A DNA stretch of 64,000 bases from Vagococcus teuberi (GTDB lineage: Bacteria > Bacillota > Bacilli > Lactobacillales > Vagococcaceae), in contig NZ_CP017267.1 in assembly GCF_001870205.1 (NCBI RefSeq), forward strand, positions 1 to 64,000, written 5' to 3'. The notes below the pieces were generated by a model. It saw nothing but the letters and a program-made list of their open reading frames with translations, searched no databases and was not told the DNA's origin. Positions within the stretch are counted from its first letter, which is position 1. Each line of letters opens with the position of its first letter. Below, in pieces: positions 12,281 through 21,233 of the stretch. The translations under genes and the position numbers were made by a program.

Positions 12281-12362
12281 ATGAAGAATAGTTTAGAAAT
12301 ACGATGGATTATGGTAAAATGATAAGAGTATATAACTAGAATCATTAGGAGAGTGTATATAG

Positions 12363-12815
12363 ATGAAAGTTATCTTTTTAGAAGATGTTAAAGGAAAAGG
12401 AAAAAAAGGAGAAGTGAAAGATGTTGCTGTAGGGTATGCACAAAACTTCTTGATAAAAAAAGGATTAGCTAAAGAAGCAACTTCTCAAAGTTTAAGTGAA
12501 TTAAAAGGAAAAGAAAAAGCTAAAGCAAAAGAAGATGCTGAGATTTTAGAGGAAGCAAAACAATTAAAAGAAAAATTTGAGTCTGAAGGTTTTGAAGTTA
12601 TTATAAAGTCAAAAGCCGGAGAAGATGGACGCTTATTTGGATCTATTCCTTCAAAACAAGTTGCAGATGGCTTACAAAAGCAACATAAAATTAAGGTAGA
12701 TAAACGTAAAATTGAAATGGAACAACCAATTAAATCTTTAGGATATACAACTGTTCCAGTGAAATTACATAAAGAAGTGGTCGCAAAACTACGTGTTCAT
12801 GTTGTAGTTGAGTAG
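12363..12815 (+). CDS. rplI: 50S ribosomal protein L9
   Basis: L9 binds 23S rRNA at the base of the L1 stalk. The 150-residue product has the N-terminal RNA-binding domain ([21 protein letters not shown]), the long charged connecting helix and the C-terminal domain. A GGAGAG ribosome binding site precedes the ATG. An extended -10 element TGGTAAAAT lies near 12313. dnaB follows after 23 bases, so the two are probably co-transcribed. Confidence 0.98.
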   Translation: MKVIFLEDVKGKGKKGEVKDVAVGYAQNFLIKKGLAKEATSQSLSELKGKEKAKAKEDAEILEEAKQLKEKFESEGFEVIIKSKAGEDGRLFGSIPSKQVADGLQKQHKIKVDKRKIEMEQPIKSLGYTTVPVKLHKEVVAKLRVHVVVE

Positions 12816-12838
12816 CCGGAAATTGAGGGTTGTAATCT

Positions 12839-14206
12839 ATGGAACATATTCAACAAGATAGAGTGCCACCTCAAAGCATCGAGGCAGAACAAGCGGTTTT
12901 GGGTTCTGTCTTTTTAAATGCCGATGCTTTGATTGAGGCAATGGAATATATTGATTCAGCAGATTTTTATCGTCGTTCACATCAATTACTGTTTCAAACG
13001 ATGTTAGATTTAAATAATCGAAATGAAGCAATTGATGTCATCACAATGAAAACAGAACTAGAGCAGAAACAATTAATTGAGGATGTAGGCGGTATTAGTT
13101 ACTTATCTGAATTGACAACGAGTGTTCCAACTGCAGCAAATGTCGGTTACTATGCAAAAATAGTGGAACAAAAATCATTGCTACGTCGATTAATTCAAAC
13201 AGCCACAGATATAGTGGCAAAAGGTTTCGAACAAGATGAAGATGTAGAGTTCATTTTAGATGAGGCAGAGCGCCAGATATTAGAAGTGTCTGAAAAAAGA
13301 AATAGAAGTGGCTTTTTAGCGATATCTGATGTATTAAGCGAATCGATCGCACAGATTGAGCAATTGTCACAACAGGGTGATGATATTACGGGATTGCCTA
13401 CAGGTTATCATGCACTAGATAAAATGACAGCAGGGCTTCAATCGGAAGAATTAATTATTTTAGCAGCTCGTCCAGCGGTAGGTAAGACCGCTTTTGCCTT
13501 GAATATCGCACAAAACGTAGGAACTAAAACGAATGAATCAGTTGCTATTTTTAGTCTTGAAATGAGTGCCGAATCATTAGTGAATCGTATGCTATGTTCA
13601 GAAGGATCTATCGAAGCAAGTCATTTGAAAACAGGCCAATTAACTGATGAAGAGTGGAATAGTTTAATTGTCGCTATGGGTAGTTTGTCACGAGCAAATA
13701 TTTTTATTGATGATACTCCAGGAATCAAAATATCTGAAATTAGAGCGAAATGCCGAAAATTAGCTCAAGAACAAGGTGAATTGGGATTAATTTTAATAGA
13801 TTACTTGCAGCTGATTGAGGGAACAGGACGTGAGAACAGACAACAAGAAGTGTCTGAGATTTCACGTCAGTTAAAGAAACTAGCTAAAGAGTTAAAAGTT
13901 CCTGTTATTGCATTATCACAGTTATCACGTGGTGTCGAACAACGACAAGATAAACGTCCCGTATTAAGTGATATTCGTGAATCTGGTTCTATCGAGCAAG
14001 ATGCAGATATTGTCGCCTTTTTATATCGTGATGATTATTATCAACGTGATGGTGAGGACGGCGATGATGAGCCGGTACAAGAGTCTAATAATATTATCGA
14101 AGTTATTATAGAAAAAAATAGAAGTGGTGCAAGAGGAACAGTAGAATTGATGTTTATCAAAGAATATAATAAGTTTACCTCCATTTCACCACGTGAAGAG
14201 TTTTGA
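12839..14206 (+). CDS. dnaB: Replicative DNA helicase DnaB (DnaC of B. subtilis)
   Basis: Hexameric 5'-3' helicase at the replication fork. The 455-residue protein has the N-terminal primase-interaction domain (PPQSIEAEQAVLGS), the RecA-like domain with Walker A ARPAVGKTAF near residue 210, and the QLSRGVEQR / SDIRESGSIEQDAD motifs with the arginine finger region. No intein is present. GAGGG upstream of the ATG serves as ribosome binding site. It completes the origin-linked replication cluster. Confidence 0.98.
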   Translation: MEHIQQDRVPPQSIEAEQAVLGSVFLNADALIEAMEYIDSADFYRRSHQLLFQTMLDLNNRNEAIDVITMKTELEQKQLIEDVGGISYLSELTTSVPTAANVGYYAKIVEQKSLLRRLIQTATDIVAKGFEQDEDVEFILDEAERQILEVSEKRNRSGFLAISDVLSESIAQIEQLSQQGDDITGLPTGYHALDKMTAGLQSEELIILAARPAVGKTAFALNIAQNVGTKTNESVAIFSLEMSAESLVNRMLCSEGSIEASHLKTGQLTDEEWNSLIVAMGSLSRANIFIDDTPGIKISEIRAKCRKLAQEQGELGLILIDYLQLIEGTGRENRQQEVSEISRQLKKLAKELKVPVIALSQLSRGVEQRQDKRPVLSDIRESGSIEQDADIVAFLYRDDYYQRDGEDGDDEPVQESNNIIEVIIEKNRSGARGTVELMFIKEYNKFTSISPREEF

Positions 14207-14260
14207 TGTTCGTGATTTGTGATTAAAATATGTTTTTTTATTTTAAATGTTCCGATTTAG

Positions 14261-14289
14261 TTGTGTTTGAAGCTTTTTTTTGGTAATAT
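14261..14289 (+). promoter_or_regulatory. purA promoter
   Basis: TTGTGT and TAATAT are 17 bases apart, with TG one base before the -10 (TGGTAATAT), giving an extended -10 promoter about 38 bases before the purA start. Confidence 0.7.
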
Positions 14290-14327
14290 AGTCAAGTAAT
14301 AATAAAAGAGAAGAACGGAGTGTTCGT

Positions 14328-15620
14328 ATGTCATCAGTTGTAGTAGTAGGAACTCAGTGGGGAGACGAAGGTAAAGGAAAAATCACTGACTTTTTAAGTG
14401 AAAATGCAGAAATTATTGCAAGATACCAAGGTGGAGACAATGCAGGCCACACTATTCAATTTGATGGAACAACTTATAAACTCCATTTAATTCCATCTGG
14501 TATTTTTTACCAAGATAAAATAAGCGTGATTGGAAATGGCGTAGTAGTTAATCCAAAATCGTTGATTAAGGAATTAAACTATTTAAAAGAGCACAATATT
14601 CCAACAACTAATTTAAGAATATCAGACAGAGCACATGTGATTTTGCCATACCATATTCTTTTAGATCAACTACAAGAAGATGCTAAAGGTGATCAAAAAA
14701 TAGGAACAACAATTAAAGGGATTGGTCCTGCTTATATGGATAAAGCAGCTCGTGTCGGTATTCGCATAGCTGATTTATTAGATAAAGAAATTTTTGAAGA
14801 ACGTTTGAAAGTGAATTTAGAAGAAAAAAATAAACTATTCACTAAAATATATGAAGTCGATCCAATTTCATTTGAAGAAGTGTTTGAAGAATACTATGAG
14901 TACGGTCAATTAATTAAAGAATACGTAACTGATACATCAGTTATCTTAAATGAAGCCTTAGATACTGGAAAACATGTACTATTTGAAGGTGCTCAAGGAG
15001 TTATGCTAGATATTGATCAGGGGACATACCCATTTGTTACATCATCTAATCCATTAGCTGGTGGCGTAACAATCGGAACAGGTGTCGGCCCTTCAAAAAT
15101 TGATAAGGTCGTTGGTGTTTGTAAAGCTTATACATCTCGTGTTGGTGATGGCCCATTCCCAACAGAATTATTTGATGAAACAGGACACCAAATTAGAGAA
15201 GTAGGTCGCGAGTATGGAACAACAACAGGCCGTCCAAGACGTGTTGGTTGGTTTGATAGTGTTGTGATGAGACATTCTAGACGTGTGTCAGGTATTACGA
15301 ATCTATCATTGAATTCTATTGATGTATTAACAGGATTACCTGTTATCAAAATTTGTGTGGCTTACGAACTAGATGGTAAAGAAATAACTCATTATCCAGC
15401 AAGTTTAAAAGAGTTGTCTAGATGTAAACCAATCTATGAAGAATTACCAGGTTGGGAAGAAGATATTACAGGTTGTAAAACATTAGAAGAACTACCAGAA
15501 AACGCTAGAAACTATGTTAAACGCGTATCAGAATTAGTTGATGTCCGTATTTCGACGTTCTCTGTAGGTCCAGATAGAACACAAACAAATATCTTAGAAA
15601 ACGTTTGGGAACAAATTTAA
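14328..15620 (+). CDS. purA: Adenylosuccinate synthetase
   Basis: Makes adenylosuccinate from IMP, aspartate and GTP, the first AMP-specific step of purine synthesis. The 430-residue protein has the N-terminal P-loop [12 protein letters not shown], the HAGHT-like [20 protein letters not shown], and [22 protein letters not shown]. It is monocistronic, with its own promoter and terminator, and follows dnaB as in many Lactobacillales. Confidence 0.98.
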   Translation: MSSVVVVGTQWGDEGKGKITDFLSENAEIIARYQGGDNAGHTIQFDGTTYKLHLIPSGIFYQDKISVIGNGVVVNPKSLIKELNYLKEHNIPTTNLRISDRAHVILPYHILLDQLQEDAKGDQKIGTTIKGIGPAYMDKAARVGIRIADLLDKEIFEERLKVNLEEKNKLFTKIYEVDPISFEEVFEEYYEYGQLIKEYVTDTSVILNEALDTGKHVLFEGAQGVMLDIDQGTYPFVTSSNPLAGGVTIGTGVGPSKIDKVVGVCKAYTSRVGDGPFPTELFDETGHQIREVGREYGTTTGRPRRVGWFDSVVMRHSRRVSGITNLSLNSIDVLTGLPVIKICVAYELDGKEITHYPASLKELSRCKPIYEELPGWEEDITGCKTLEELPENARNYVKRVSELVDVRISTFSVGPDRTQTNILENVWEQI

Positions 15621-15640
15621 ATACCCAATAAATAGAACAA

Positions 15641-15672
15641 AAATAGAGAGTTATCGAACTCTCTATTTTTTT
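15641..15672 (+). terminator. Terminator after purA
   Basis: AAATAGAGAGTT pairs with AACTCTCTATTT and is followed by Ts. Confidence 0.87.
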
Positions 15673-15715
15673 ATTATATAATAGCATGAGATCAATCACA
15701 GGGAGAAAATAAAAG

Positions 15716-16591
15716 ATGACTTATAAATTTGATTTGTTGGTAGATTCATGTTGTGATTTATCATATGAACTGTTGCAAGAAACAGGTATTCGAAAAATAA
15801 GTATGACAATCCAATTAGATGGTAAAGAGTATCTTGATGATTTTCAAGAAACGCTTGATTATAAATGGTTTATGTCTGAATTAAAAAATGGTGCAACACC
15901 GACGACCTCACAAATTAACATTGGCAATTATTTAGATATTTTTAGAGATTACGCTTCAGGCAATCAACCATTACTCTATGTTTGTTTCTCTTCAGGGCTT
16001 AGTGGTTCATATAATAATGCACTCACAGCTTTAGCTATGTTAGAAGAAGAAAGTGGAAGTAGTGTGCCTATTACTATAGTTGATTCATTAGCAGCTTCTT
16101 TAGGAGAAGGTTTAATCATAGAGAATGTCTTATCACTTAGACGACAAAAAAAAGAATTATCAGAAGTTTTAGATTGGCTTCAGACTAATATACCGCGTGT
16201 TCATTCATGGGTGACGGTTGATGACTTAAAACATTTGGAACGTGGTGGAAGAATTTCGAAAACGAGTGCTATGCTTGGTAGTATGATTAAAGTTAAACCA
16301 ACTATTTGTATGAATGCTGAAGGAAAATTAATTAATACCGGAAAAGTTAGAGGACGAAAACATTCTCTTGATAAGATTGTGGAGTTAACGAAAGACACAA
16401 TAGAAAATGAAACAACACAAGATATTTTGATTGCATATGCTGGGGATGAAGAGTCAGGAGAAGCATTAAAAAAAATATTAGAAGAAAAAATTAATGTGCA
16501 GAGTGTTTCAGTACGCCGAATGGGACCAACTATTGCTAGTCATACAGGGTATGGCGCATTAGCTATTTTTTCATTTGGTAAAGAAAAATAA
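15716..16591 (+). CDS. DegV-family fatty-acid-binding protein
   Basis: A 291-residue DegV/FakB-like protein. Members bind a fatty acid and present it to the kinase FakA for phosphorylation. Seen here: the N-terminal LLVDSCCDLSYELL, the TSQINIGNYLD segment, the FSSGLSGSYNNA loop (the fatty-acid carboxylate contact in the family), and DDLKHLERGGRIS. Which fatty acid it binds cannot be told. It is flanked by terminators, so it is monocistronic. Confidence 0.92.
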   Translation: MTYKFDLLVDSCCDLSYELLQETGIRKISMTIQLDGKEYLDDFQETLDYKWFMSELKNGATPTTSQINIGNYLDIFRDYASGNQPLLYVCFSSGLSGSYNNALTALAMLEEESGSSVPITIVDSLAASLGEGLIIENVLSLRRQKKELSEVLDWLQTNIPRVHSWVTVDDLKHLERGGRISKTSAMLGSMIKVKPTICMNAEGKLINTGKVRGRKHSLDKIVELTKDTIENETTQDILIAYAGDEESGEALKKILEEKINVQSVSVRRMGPTIASHTGYGALAIFSFGKEK

Positions 16592-16596
16592 ATAAG

Positions 16597-16639
16597 AAAA
16601 CAGACATCCATTAATTAACGGTAATAGATGTCTGTTTTG
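16597..16639 (+). terminator. Terminator after the DegV gene
   Basis: AAAACAGACATC pairs with GATGTCTGTTTT around an AT-rich loop. Confidence 0.83.
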
Positions 16640-16709
16640 TTATTATATTATCTATTTATTATGATAAATAGTATAATTATGTCATCATTAAAATTAGGAG
16701 TTGCAATAT

Positions 16710-17159
16710 ATGGAGTTTTTTACATACAATTATTTCGTAAATCAATCTAGTAACAGCCATATTTATCAATATTTATTAGTTATATTGGCTTTGATAATTA
16801 TTTTATTATTGATTCTAAGGCGTTCAAAAAATAAAAGTCGATTAAAATATCGTGATTTGATTATTCTATTATCATTACTCTTAGTCTTTTTAATAGGAAT
16901 CCAGGCAAATGACTATCAAAAAGGCAAGGCAGAAAAAGGAAACTACTCTCAGATGCTTTTCTTTTTAAATGCAGTTAGTAAGAAAAAATTAGTTGATCCT
17001 GAAACAATCAGTGTGAATTATAAATATTTAAAAGATGAGATGGTATTGAAAATAAATAATAAGTATTATCAGGTAAATTTTAACAGTGATTTCACAACAT
17101 TTAAGTTAGAAGAGACCGTGTTAGTTAATGATGAATCAATCAAGGTCACAGGGAAGTGA
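16710..17159 (+). CDS. DUF3290-family membrane protein
   Basis: A 149-residue protein with two membrane helices (about residues 20-38 and 50-66), a lysine-rich cytoplasmic loop and a soluble C-terminal domain of about 80 residues. It resembles DUF3290 proteins, which are usually encoded next to DUF421 proteins, as here. The ATG at 16710 is preferred to an in-frame TTG at 16701, because AGGAG sits nine bases before the ATG and almost touches the TTG. The function is unknown. Confidence 0.8.
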   Translation: MEFFTYNYFVNQSSNSHIYQYLLVILALIIILLLILRRSKNKSRLKYRDLIILLSLLLVFLIGIQANDYQKGKAEKGNYSQMLFFLNAVSKKKLVDPETISVNYKYLKDEMVLKINNKYYQVNFNSDFTTFKLEETVLVNDESIKVTGK

Positions 17160-17166
17160 TGAGAAA

Positions 17167-17796
17167 ATGAAAGAGTATTTAGATATAGGAATTAAGTTAG
17201 CTATTGGGATTATTACATTGATTTTCCAGATGAATTTATTAGGAAAAGCCAACTTGGCACCAACATCACCACTAGATCAATTACAGAACTTTGTTTTAGG
17301 TGGGATTATAGGTGGGATGATATACAATGATCAAATATCAATCTTACAATACTTTCTTGTGTTGGTGATGTGGACATTTTTAGTCACATTGTTTAAATAT
17401 TTAAAAGAGAATGTTGCGATTGTAAAAAAAATGATAGATGGATATCCCACAACATTGATAAAAAACGGCAAAGTATTGGTAGATGAATGCAGTAAAAAAG
17501 GCATTTCTGCTAATGATTTAATGTTTAAATTAAGACAAGCCAATGTCTATGAAACACGTTTAGTTAAACGAGCTATTCAAGAGCAAAATGGGCAACTAAC
17601 GATTATTTTATATGGTGAGGAAAATGTAAAGTATCCACTGATTACCAATGGATATATAAATCAAGATGTACTAGAAATGATAGACCGCGATGATTCTTGG
17701 TTATTTAATGAATTAAATAAACAGGGAGTAGAAATTCAAAATGTTTACCTTGGTGAATGGCTAAACGGTGAATTATTGCTTAGTTTATATGATTAA
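17167..17796 (+). CDS. DUF421-domain membrane protein (YetF-like)
   Basis: A 209-residue protein with three N-terminal membrane helices (within about 1-80) followed by the conserved cytoplasmic domain of the YetF/YcaP family, including TTLIKNGKVL and ISANDLMFKLRQANV. The start is placed at the ATG seven bases after the DUF3290 stop; an upstream in-frame ATG would overlap that gene. The pair is almost certainly co-translated and may form one complex. YetF-type proteins are linked to spore or membrane stress in bacilli; no function can be assigned here. Confidence 0.85.
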   Translation: MKEYLDIGIKLAIGIITLIFQMNLLGKANLAPTSPLDQLQNFVLGGIIGGMIYNDQISILQYFLVLVMWTFLVTLFKYLKENVAIVKKMIDGYPTTLIKNGKVLVDECSKKGISANDLMFKLRQANVYETRLVKRAIQEQNGQLTIILYGEENVKYPLITNGYINQDVLEMIDRDDSWLFNELNKQGVEIQNVYLGEWLNGELLLSLYD

Positions 17797-17832
17797 AAAA
17801 CCGCCATGCCTAAAAGCATAACGGTTTTTTTT
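17795..17832. terminator. Bidirectional terminator between DUF421 and ABC-F genes
   Basis: AAAAAACCG...ATGC and GCAT...CGGTTTTTT pair, with T-runs on both strands, serving the two convergent transcripts. Confidence 0.87.
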
Positions 17833-19453
17833 ATTTAAATATGTTTTTTAATTGCTCTTTTACTGTCTCATTTTCTAAGAATTCATCATAGGTTGTTTCT
17901 GCACGGTCAATTACACCTTGATCTGACACTGCGATGATACGATTTGCAGTTGTTTGGATAAACTGGTGGTCATGTGATGCAAAAAGAATAGAACCACTAA
18001 AGGTGATTAAGCCATCATTTAGAGCTGTAATTGATTCTAAGTCCAAATGGTTGGTTGGATCATCTAACACAAGTACGTTTGATTTAGATAACATTAGTTT
18101 TGAAAGCATACAACGAACTTTTTCTCCCCCAGATAAAACATTAACAGGTTTTAATACGTCTTCGCCTGAGAAAAGCATACGTCCTAAGAAACTACGTAAA
18201 AATGTATTATCATTTTCTTCTTTTGAAGCATATTGGCGTAACCAATCCACGATGGTCATATCATTGTTGAATTCTTCTGTTGTGTCTTTAGGTAGATAAG
18301 CTTGAGATGTTGTAACACCCCAACGAACCGAACCAGTATCTGGTTCCATTTCACCCATAATAATTTTGAAAAGAATAGTTGTTGCGATATCGTCTTTTGC
18401 AATAAAGGCTACCTTATCATCTTTTCTTAGTGTAAATGAGATATTATCTAGAATTTTCTTTCCATCAATTGTTTTTGATACATTTTCAACTTGCAATAAG
18501 TCATTTCCAATTTCACGTTCTGGGTTAAATCCTACAAATGGGTAACGACGTGATGAAGGTTGGATATCATCTAGTTCAATTTTATCTAACATTTTTTTAC
18601 GAGAAGTTGCTTGTTTAGATTTAGAAGCGTTGGCACTAAATCTTGCAATAAAGGCTTGTAATTCTTTGACTTTTTCTTCTTTTTTAGCATTTTGATCTGC
18701 TTGAAGTCTAGCAGCTAACTGACTAGACTCTAACCAGAAATCATAGTTCCCAACGTATAGCTTAATTTTTCCGAAATCTAAATCAGCCATGTGTGTACAT
18801 ACCTTGTTTAGGAAATGACGGTCATGGGAAACCGTAATAACAGTATTGTCAAAGTTGATTAAAAATTCTTCTAACCATGCGATAGACTCTCTGTCTAAAC
18901 CGTTTGTCGGCTCGTCTAATAGTAAAACATCTGGTTGGCCAAATAAAGCTTGAGCAAGCAATACTTTTACTTTTTGTCCAGCTGTTAATTCTGACATTTT
19001 TAGACTATGTAAATCTTCTGGGATATTTAAACCTTGTAGTAAACTTGCCGCTTCTGGTTCAGCTTCCCAACCATTTAATTCCGCAAATTCTCCTTCAAGT
19101 TCAGCTGCTTTAATCCCATCTTCATCAGAAAAATCTTCTTTCATGTAGATGGCATTTTTTTCTTGCATCACTTCATAAAGACGTTTATGTCCCATGATAA
19201 CAGTATCAATCACAGTTTCGTCCTCATAGTCAAAATGATTTTGTTTAAGTGTTGCTAATCGCTCATCAGGTCCTAAAGCAACATATCCTGTTGTTGGTTC
19301 AATTTCATTTGAAAGTATCTTTAAGAAAGTTGACTTTCCAGCACCATTTGCACCAATTAATCCATAACAATTTTCTGGTGTGAATTTTATATTTACATCG
19401 TCGAATAGTTTTCTATCCGGGAATTGTAAACTTACATCTGAAACAGTAATCAA
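17831..19453 (-). CDS. ABC-F family ATPase (YkpA/YbiT type)
   Basis: A cytosolic protein of 540 residues with two ABC domains and no membrane segment. Walker A GANGAGKST is near residue 35, and LTAGQKVKVLLAQALF and LLLDEPTNGLD follow in the first domain. In the second, VLSGGEKVRCMLSKL and LVLDDPTNHLD are seen. The interdomain linker carries the charged helical hairpin (AARLQADQNAKKEEKVKELQ). Length and the EF-P-like acidic insertion (YMKEDFSDEDG) fit the YkpA/YbiT group, which acts on ribosomes. It is not one of the known ribosome-protection resistance subfamilies as far as I can judge. Confidence 0.93.
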   Translation of the reverse strand: MITVSDVSLQFPDRKLFDDVNIKFTPENCYGLIGANGAGKSTFLKILSNEIEPTTGYVALGPDERLATLKQNHFDYEDETVIDTVIMGHKRLYEVMQEKNAIYMKEDFSDEDGIKAAELEGEFAELNGWEAEPEAASLLQGLNIPEDLHSLKMSELTAGQKVKVLLAQALFGQPDVLLLDEPTNGLDRESIAWLEEFLINFDNTVITVSHDRHFLNKVCTHMADLDFGKIKLYVGNYDFWLESSQLAARLQADQNAKKEEKVKELQAFIARFSANASKSKQATSRKKMLDKIELDDIQPSSRRYPFVGFNPEREIGNDLLQVENVSKTIDGKKILDNISFTLRKDDKVAFIAKDDIATTILFKIIMGEMEPDTGSVRWGVTTSQAYLPKDTTEEFNNDMTIVDWLRQYASKEENDNTFLRSFLGRMLFSGEDVLKPVNVLSGGEKVRCMLSKLMLSKSNVLVLDDPTNHLDLESITALNDGLITFSGSILFASHDHQFIQTTANRIIAVSDQGVIDRAETTYDEFLENETVKEQLKNIFK

Positions 19454-19550
19454 AATAAATCCCTCACTTTTTCTTTATTAGTGTTGTTGTAATGTCTATC
19501 GTATCTCCCCGATTATATCGGGTTTAAACAGTTGGTGCAACCATATGAAT

Positions 19551-19585
19551 AAAAAGAACCTTAGTCAAGGAAATGACTAAGGGTT
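19551..19585 (-). terminator. Terminator after dmkB
   Basis: On the minus strand AACCCTTAGTCA pairs with TGACTAAGGTT and is followed by CTTTTT. The stem begins at the dmkB stop codon. Confidence 0.8.
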
Positions 19586-20570
19586 AAAACGTTCTTTGTA
19601 AAATCGATTTTGTAATAGTATAGATTATTTCTTTAGTGTTTTGTTTATTATTAGGAAGAGATTGGATGCCATCTAGAGCACGATTTGTGTAGTGAGATGC
19701 TAGCTCATAGGCTTTTTCTACACCATGGCAATCGCTTACTAAATCATGGATTTGTTTCGCATCTTCTTGTGTCATGGAGTCCTTCTTACTAAGTATCGGC
19801 TCAAAAAAGTCAGGATGTTCTGCAATACTACAAATCAAAGGTAAGCTATAAATCCCTTGCCTAACATCTTCTAATACAGGTTTTCCAAGAGTTTCTTCAC
19901 TTTGAGAATAATCCAAAATATCATCTACAATTTGGAATGCAAGACCGATGTCTTTTCCGATTTCACGACATTTATTCGCAAGATTTTTACTTCCGCCATT
20001 TTCAAAGCATCCAATAAAACAACTTAATGCAAATAACTCAGCTGTTTTTCCGGTGATATTGGCTAAATAGTCATCAACAGTGACATTGATATTATAGCGT
20101 TCATTCATTTGGCCAAGTTCCCCTAGTAGAACCTTTTCCATGCTTGTTGTATTAAGCTCAATACTTTTTAATGAATTTTGGTATTGAATTAATAATTTAA
20201 AACAAACGATGAATAGGTAGTCACCAGAGTAAACCGCGATGTCAGTGCTAAAAGAAGCATTCATCGTTTTAGTTCCACGTCTAGTATCAGCGACATCAAC
20301 AATATCATCATGAATTAACGTAGCAGTATGAAGTGTTTCAATCGCAGCAGCAAGAGCAATGGTCTTTTTCTTATCAACTTTTGTTCCAAATTCGGAGAAT
20401 AAAAGCAGATACGCTGGACGAAGTAGTTTCCCACCAGAGTGGAAAATAGCTAATATAGCATCTTCTACTTCCTTATTAGGTAAAGAAATTGATTCTGAAA
20501 TTAAATTTAATGTTTTTTGTAAGTCTTTTTTTAAGGACGGATATGACGTCCACATATCATGAGGTTCCAT
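19584..20570 (-). CDS. dmkB: Polyprenyl diphosphate synthase (DmkB-like)
   Basis: A trans-isoprenyl diphosphate synthase of 328 residues that makes the prenyl tail for demethylmenaquinone. It shows both aspartate-rich motifs: LIHDDIVDVAD near residue 83 and FQIVDDILDY near 215. The start is the ATG at 20570, spaced seven bases from AAGGAG; the adjacent TTG at 20573 is too close. It lies eight to eleven bases after eetB and is transcribed with it. Next to ndh2, pplA, fmnB and dmkA it most likely supplies the dedicated quinone of extracellular electron transfer rather than the main isoprenoid pool. Confidence 0.9.
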   Translation of the reverse strand: MEPHDMWTSYPSLKKDLQKTLNLISESISLPNKEVEDAILAIFHSGGKLLRPAYLLLFSEFGTKVDKKKTIALAAAIETLHTATLIHDDIVDVADTRRGTKTMNASFSTDIAVYSGDYLFIVCFKLLIQYQNSLKSIELNTTSMEKVLLGELGQMNERYNINVTVDDYLANITGKTAELFALSCFIGCFENGGSKNLANKCREIGKDIGLAFQIVDDILDYSQSEETLGKPVLEDVRQGIYSLPLICSIAEHPDFFEPILSKKDSMTQEDAKQIHDLVSDCHGVEKAYELASHYTNRALDGIQSLPNNKQNTKEIIYTITKSILQRTF

Positions 20571-20581
20571 CAATAGTCTCC

Positions 20582-21121
20582 TTATTTTAGAGTATGTTTA
20601 TCATAGGCCAACTGAAATTCCTGTAGTGTTTTAACATGTAACATTAAATAATTGGCAGCAATTCCTATAGCAATCCCAGCTAAAATACCAATCCATGAAA
20701 GAATGGGTAGGTAGAGCATAACAGTCCATGATTTGGCAATCCAACTGGCGATGAGTAGTTGTCCCACATTGTGTAGGAAGCCACCAAAAGCACTGATACC
20801 GATTGTACTAATACGTTTTGGCCCCAACTGTTTGAGTGTAAGCATCCCAAAATAACTTAGAAAGGCTCCCGCAGCACTATACATTAATGTTGAGACAGTT
20901 CCGCCTAGTAGTGTGGTTAAAAATAAACGTAAAACGACCAAGGTAAAACTATCCTTTATAGGCATAGTAAAAATTGCAATAATGGTAATTAAGTTAGCTA
21001 ATCCAAGTTTTGCTCCAGGAGCAAACGCAAAAGGAAAAGGAATCATATTTTCAAGTAAACCTATAATAACACCTTGAGCAACAAGTAGAGCAATGTAGAT
21101 AATTTTTTTATTTTTTGACAT
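20582..21121 (-). CDS. eetB: Gx transporter-family membrane protein, EetB-like
   Basis: A 179-residue, very hydrophobic protein with about five membrane helices, resembling the S-component-like Gx transporter family often misnamed heptaprenyl diphosphate synthase component I. Landmarks are the N-terminal KIIYIALLVAQGVIIGLLE, FAPGAKLGLANLITI and the glycine-rich LGGTVSTLMYSAAGAF. In Listeria monocytogenes the equivalent gene sits between eetA and dmkB and is needed for electron export. Here eetA is absent: the 112 bases between eetB and ndh2 hold only a terminator and the start region. TAGGAGA precedes the ATG. Confidence 0.86.
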   Translation of the reverse strand: MSKNKKIIYIALLVAQGVIIGLLENMIPFPFAFAPGAKLGLANLITIIAIFTMPIKDSFTLVVLRLFLTTLLGGTVSTLMYSAAGAFLSYFGMLTLKQLGPKRISTIGISAFGGFLHNVGQLLIASWIAKSWTVMLYLPILSWIGILAGIAIGIAANYLMLHVKTLQEFQLAYDKHTLK

Positions 21122-21181
21122 GATTATTCTCCTATCATAGTGAGAATACTATCAATTTATTCATAGTGCAATACTTTGAAT

Positions 21182-21217
21182 AAAAAGAAAGCTCTAGAAA
21201 TAATTCTAGAACTTTCT
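21182..21217 (-). terminator. Terminator after ndh2
   Basis: AGAAAGTTCTAGA pairs with TCTAGAGCTTTCT on the minus strand and is followed by TTTTTATT. It separates ndh2 from eetB-dmkB, which therefore need their own promoter. Confidence 0.83.
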
Positions 21218-21233
21218 GATGAAGTATCTAAGG

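Noticed and set aside
19584-21121. EetB and DmkB as heptaprenyl diphosphate synthase components I and II
   Set aside because: The 179-residue protein is a multi-pass membrane protein of the Gx transporter type, not the soluble small subunit, and the neighbourhood is the electron transfer locus.
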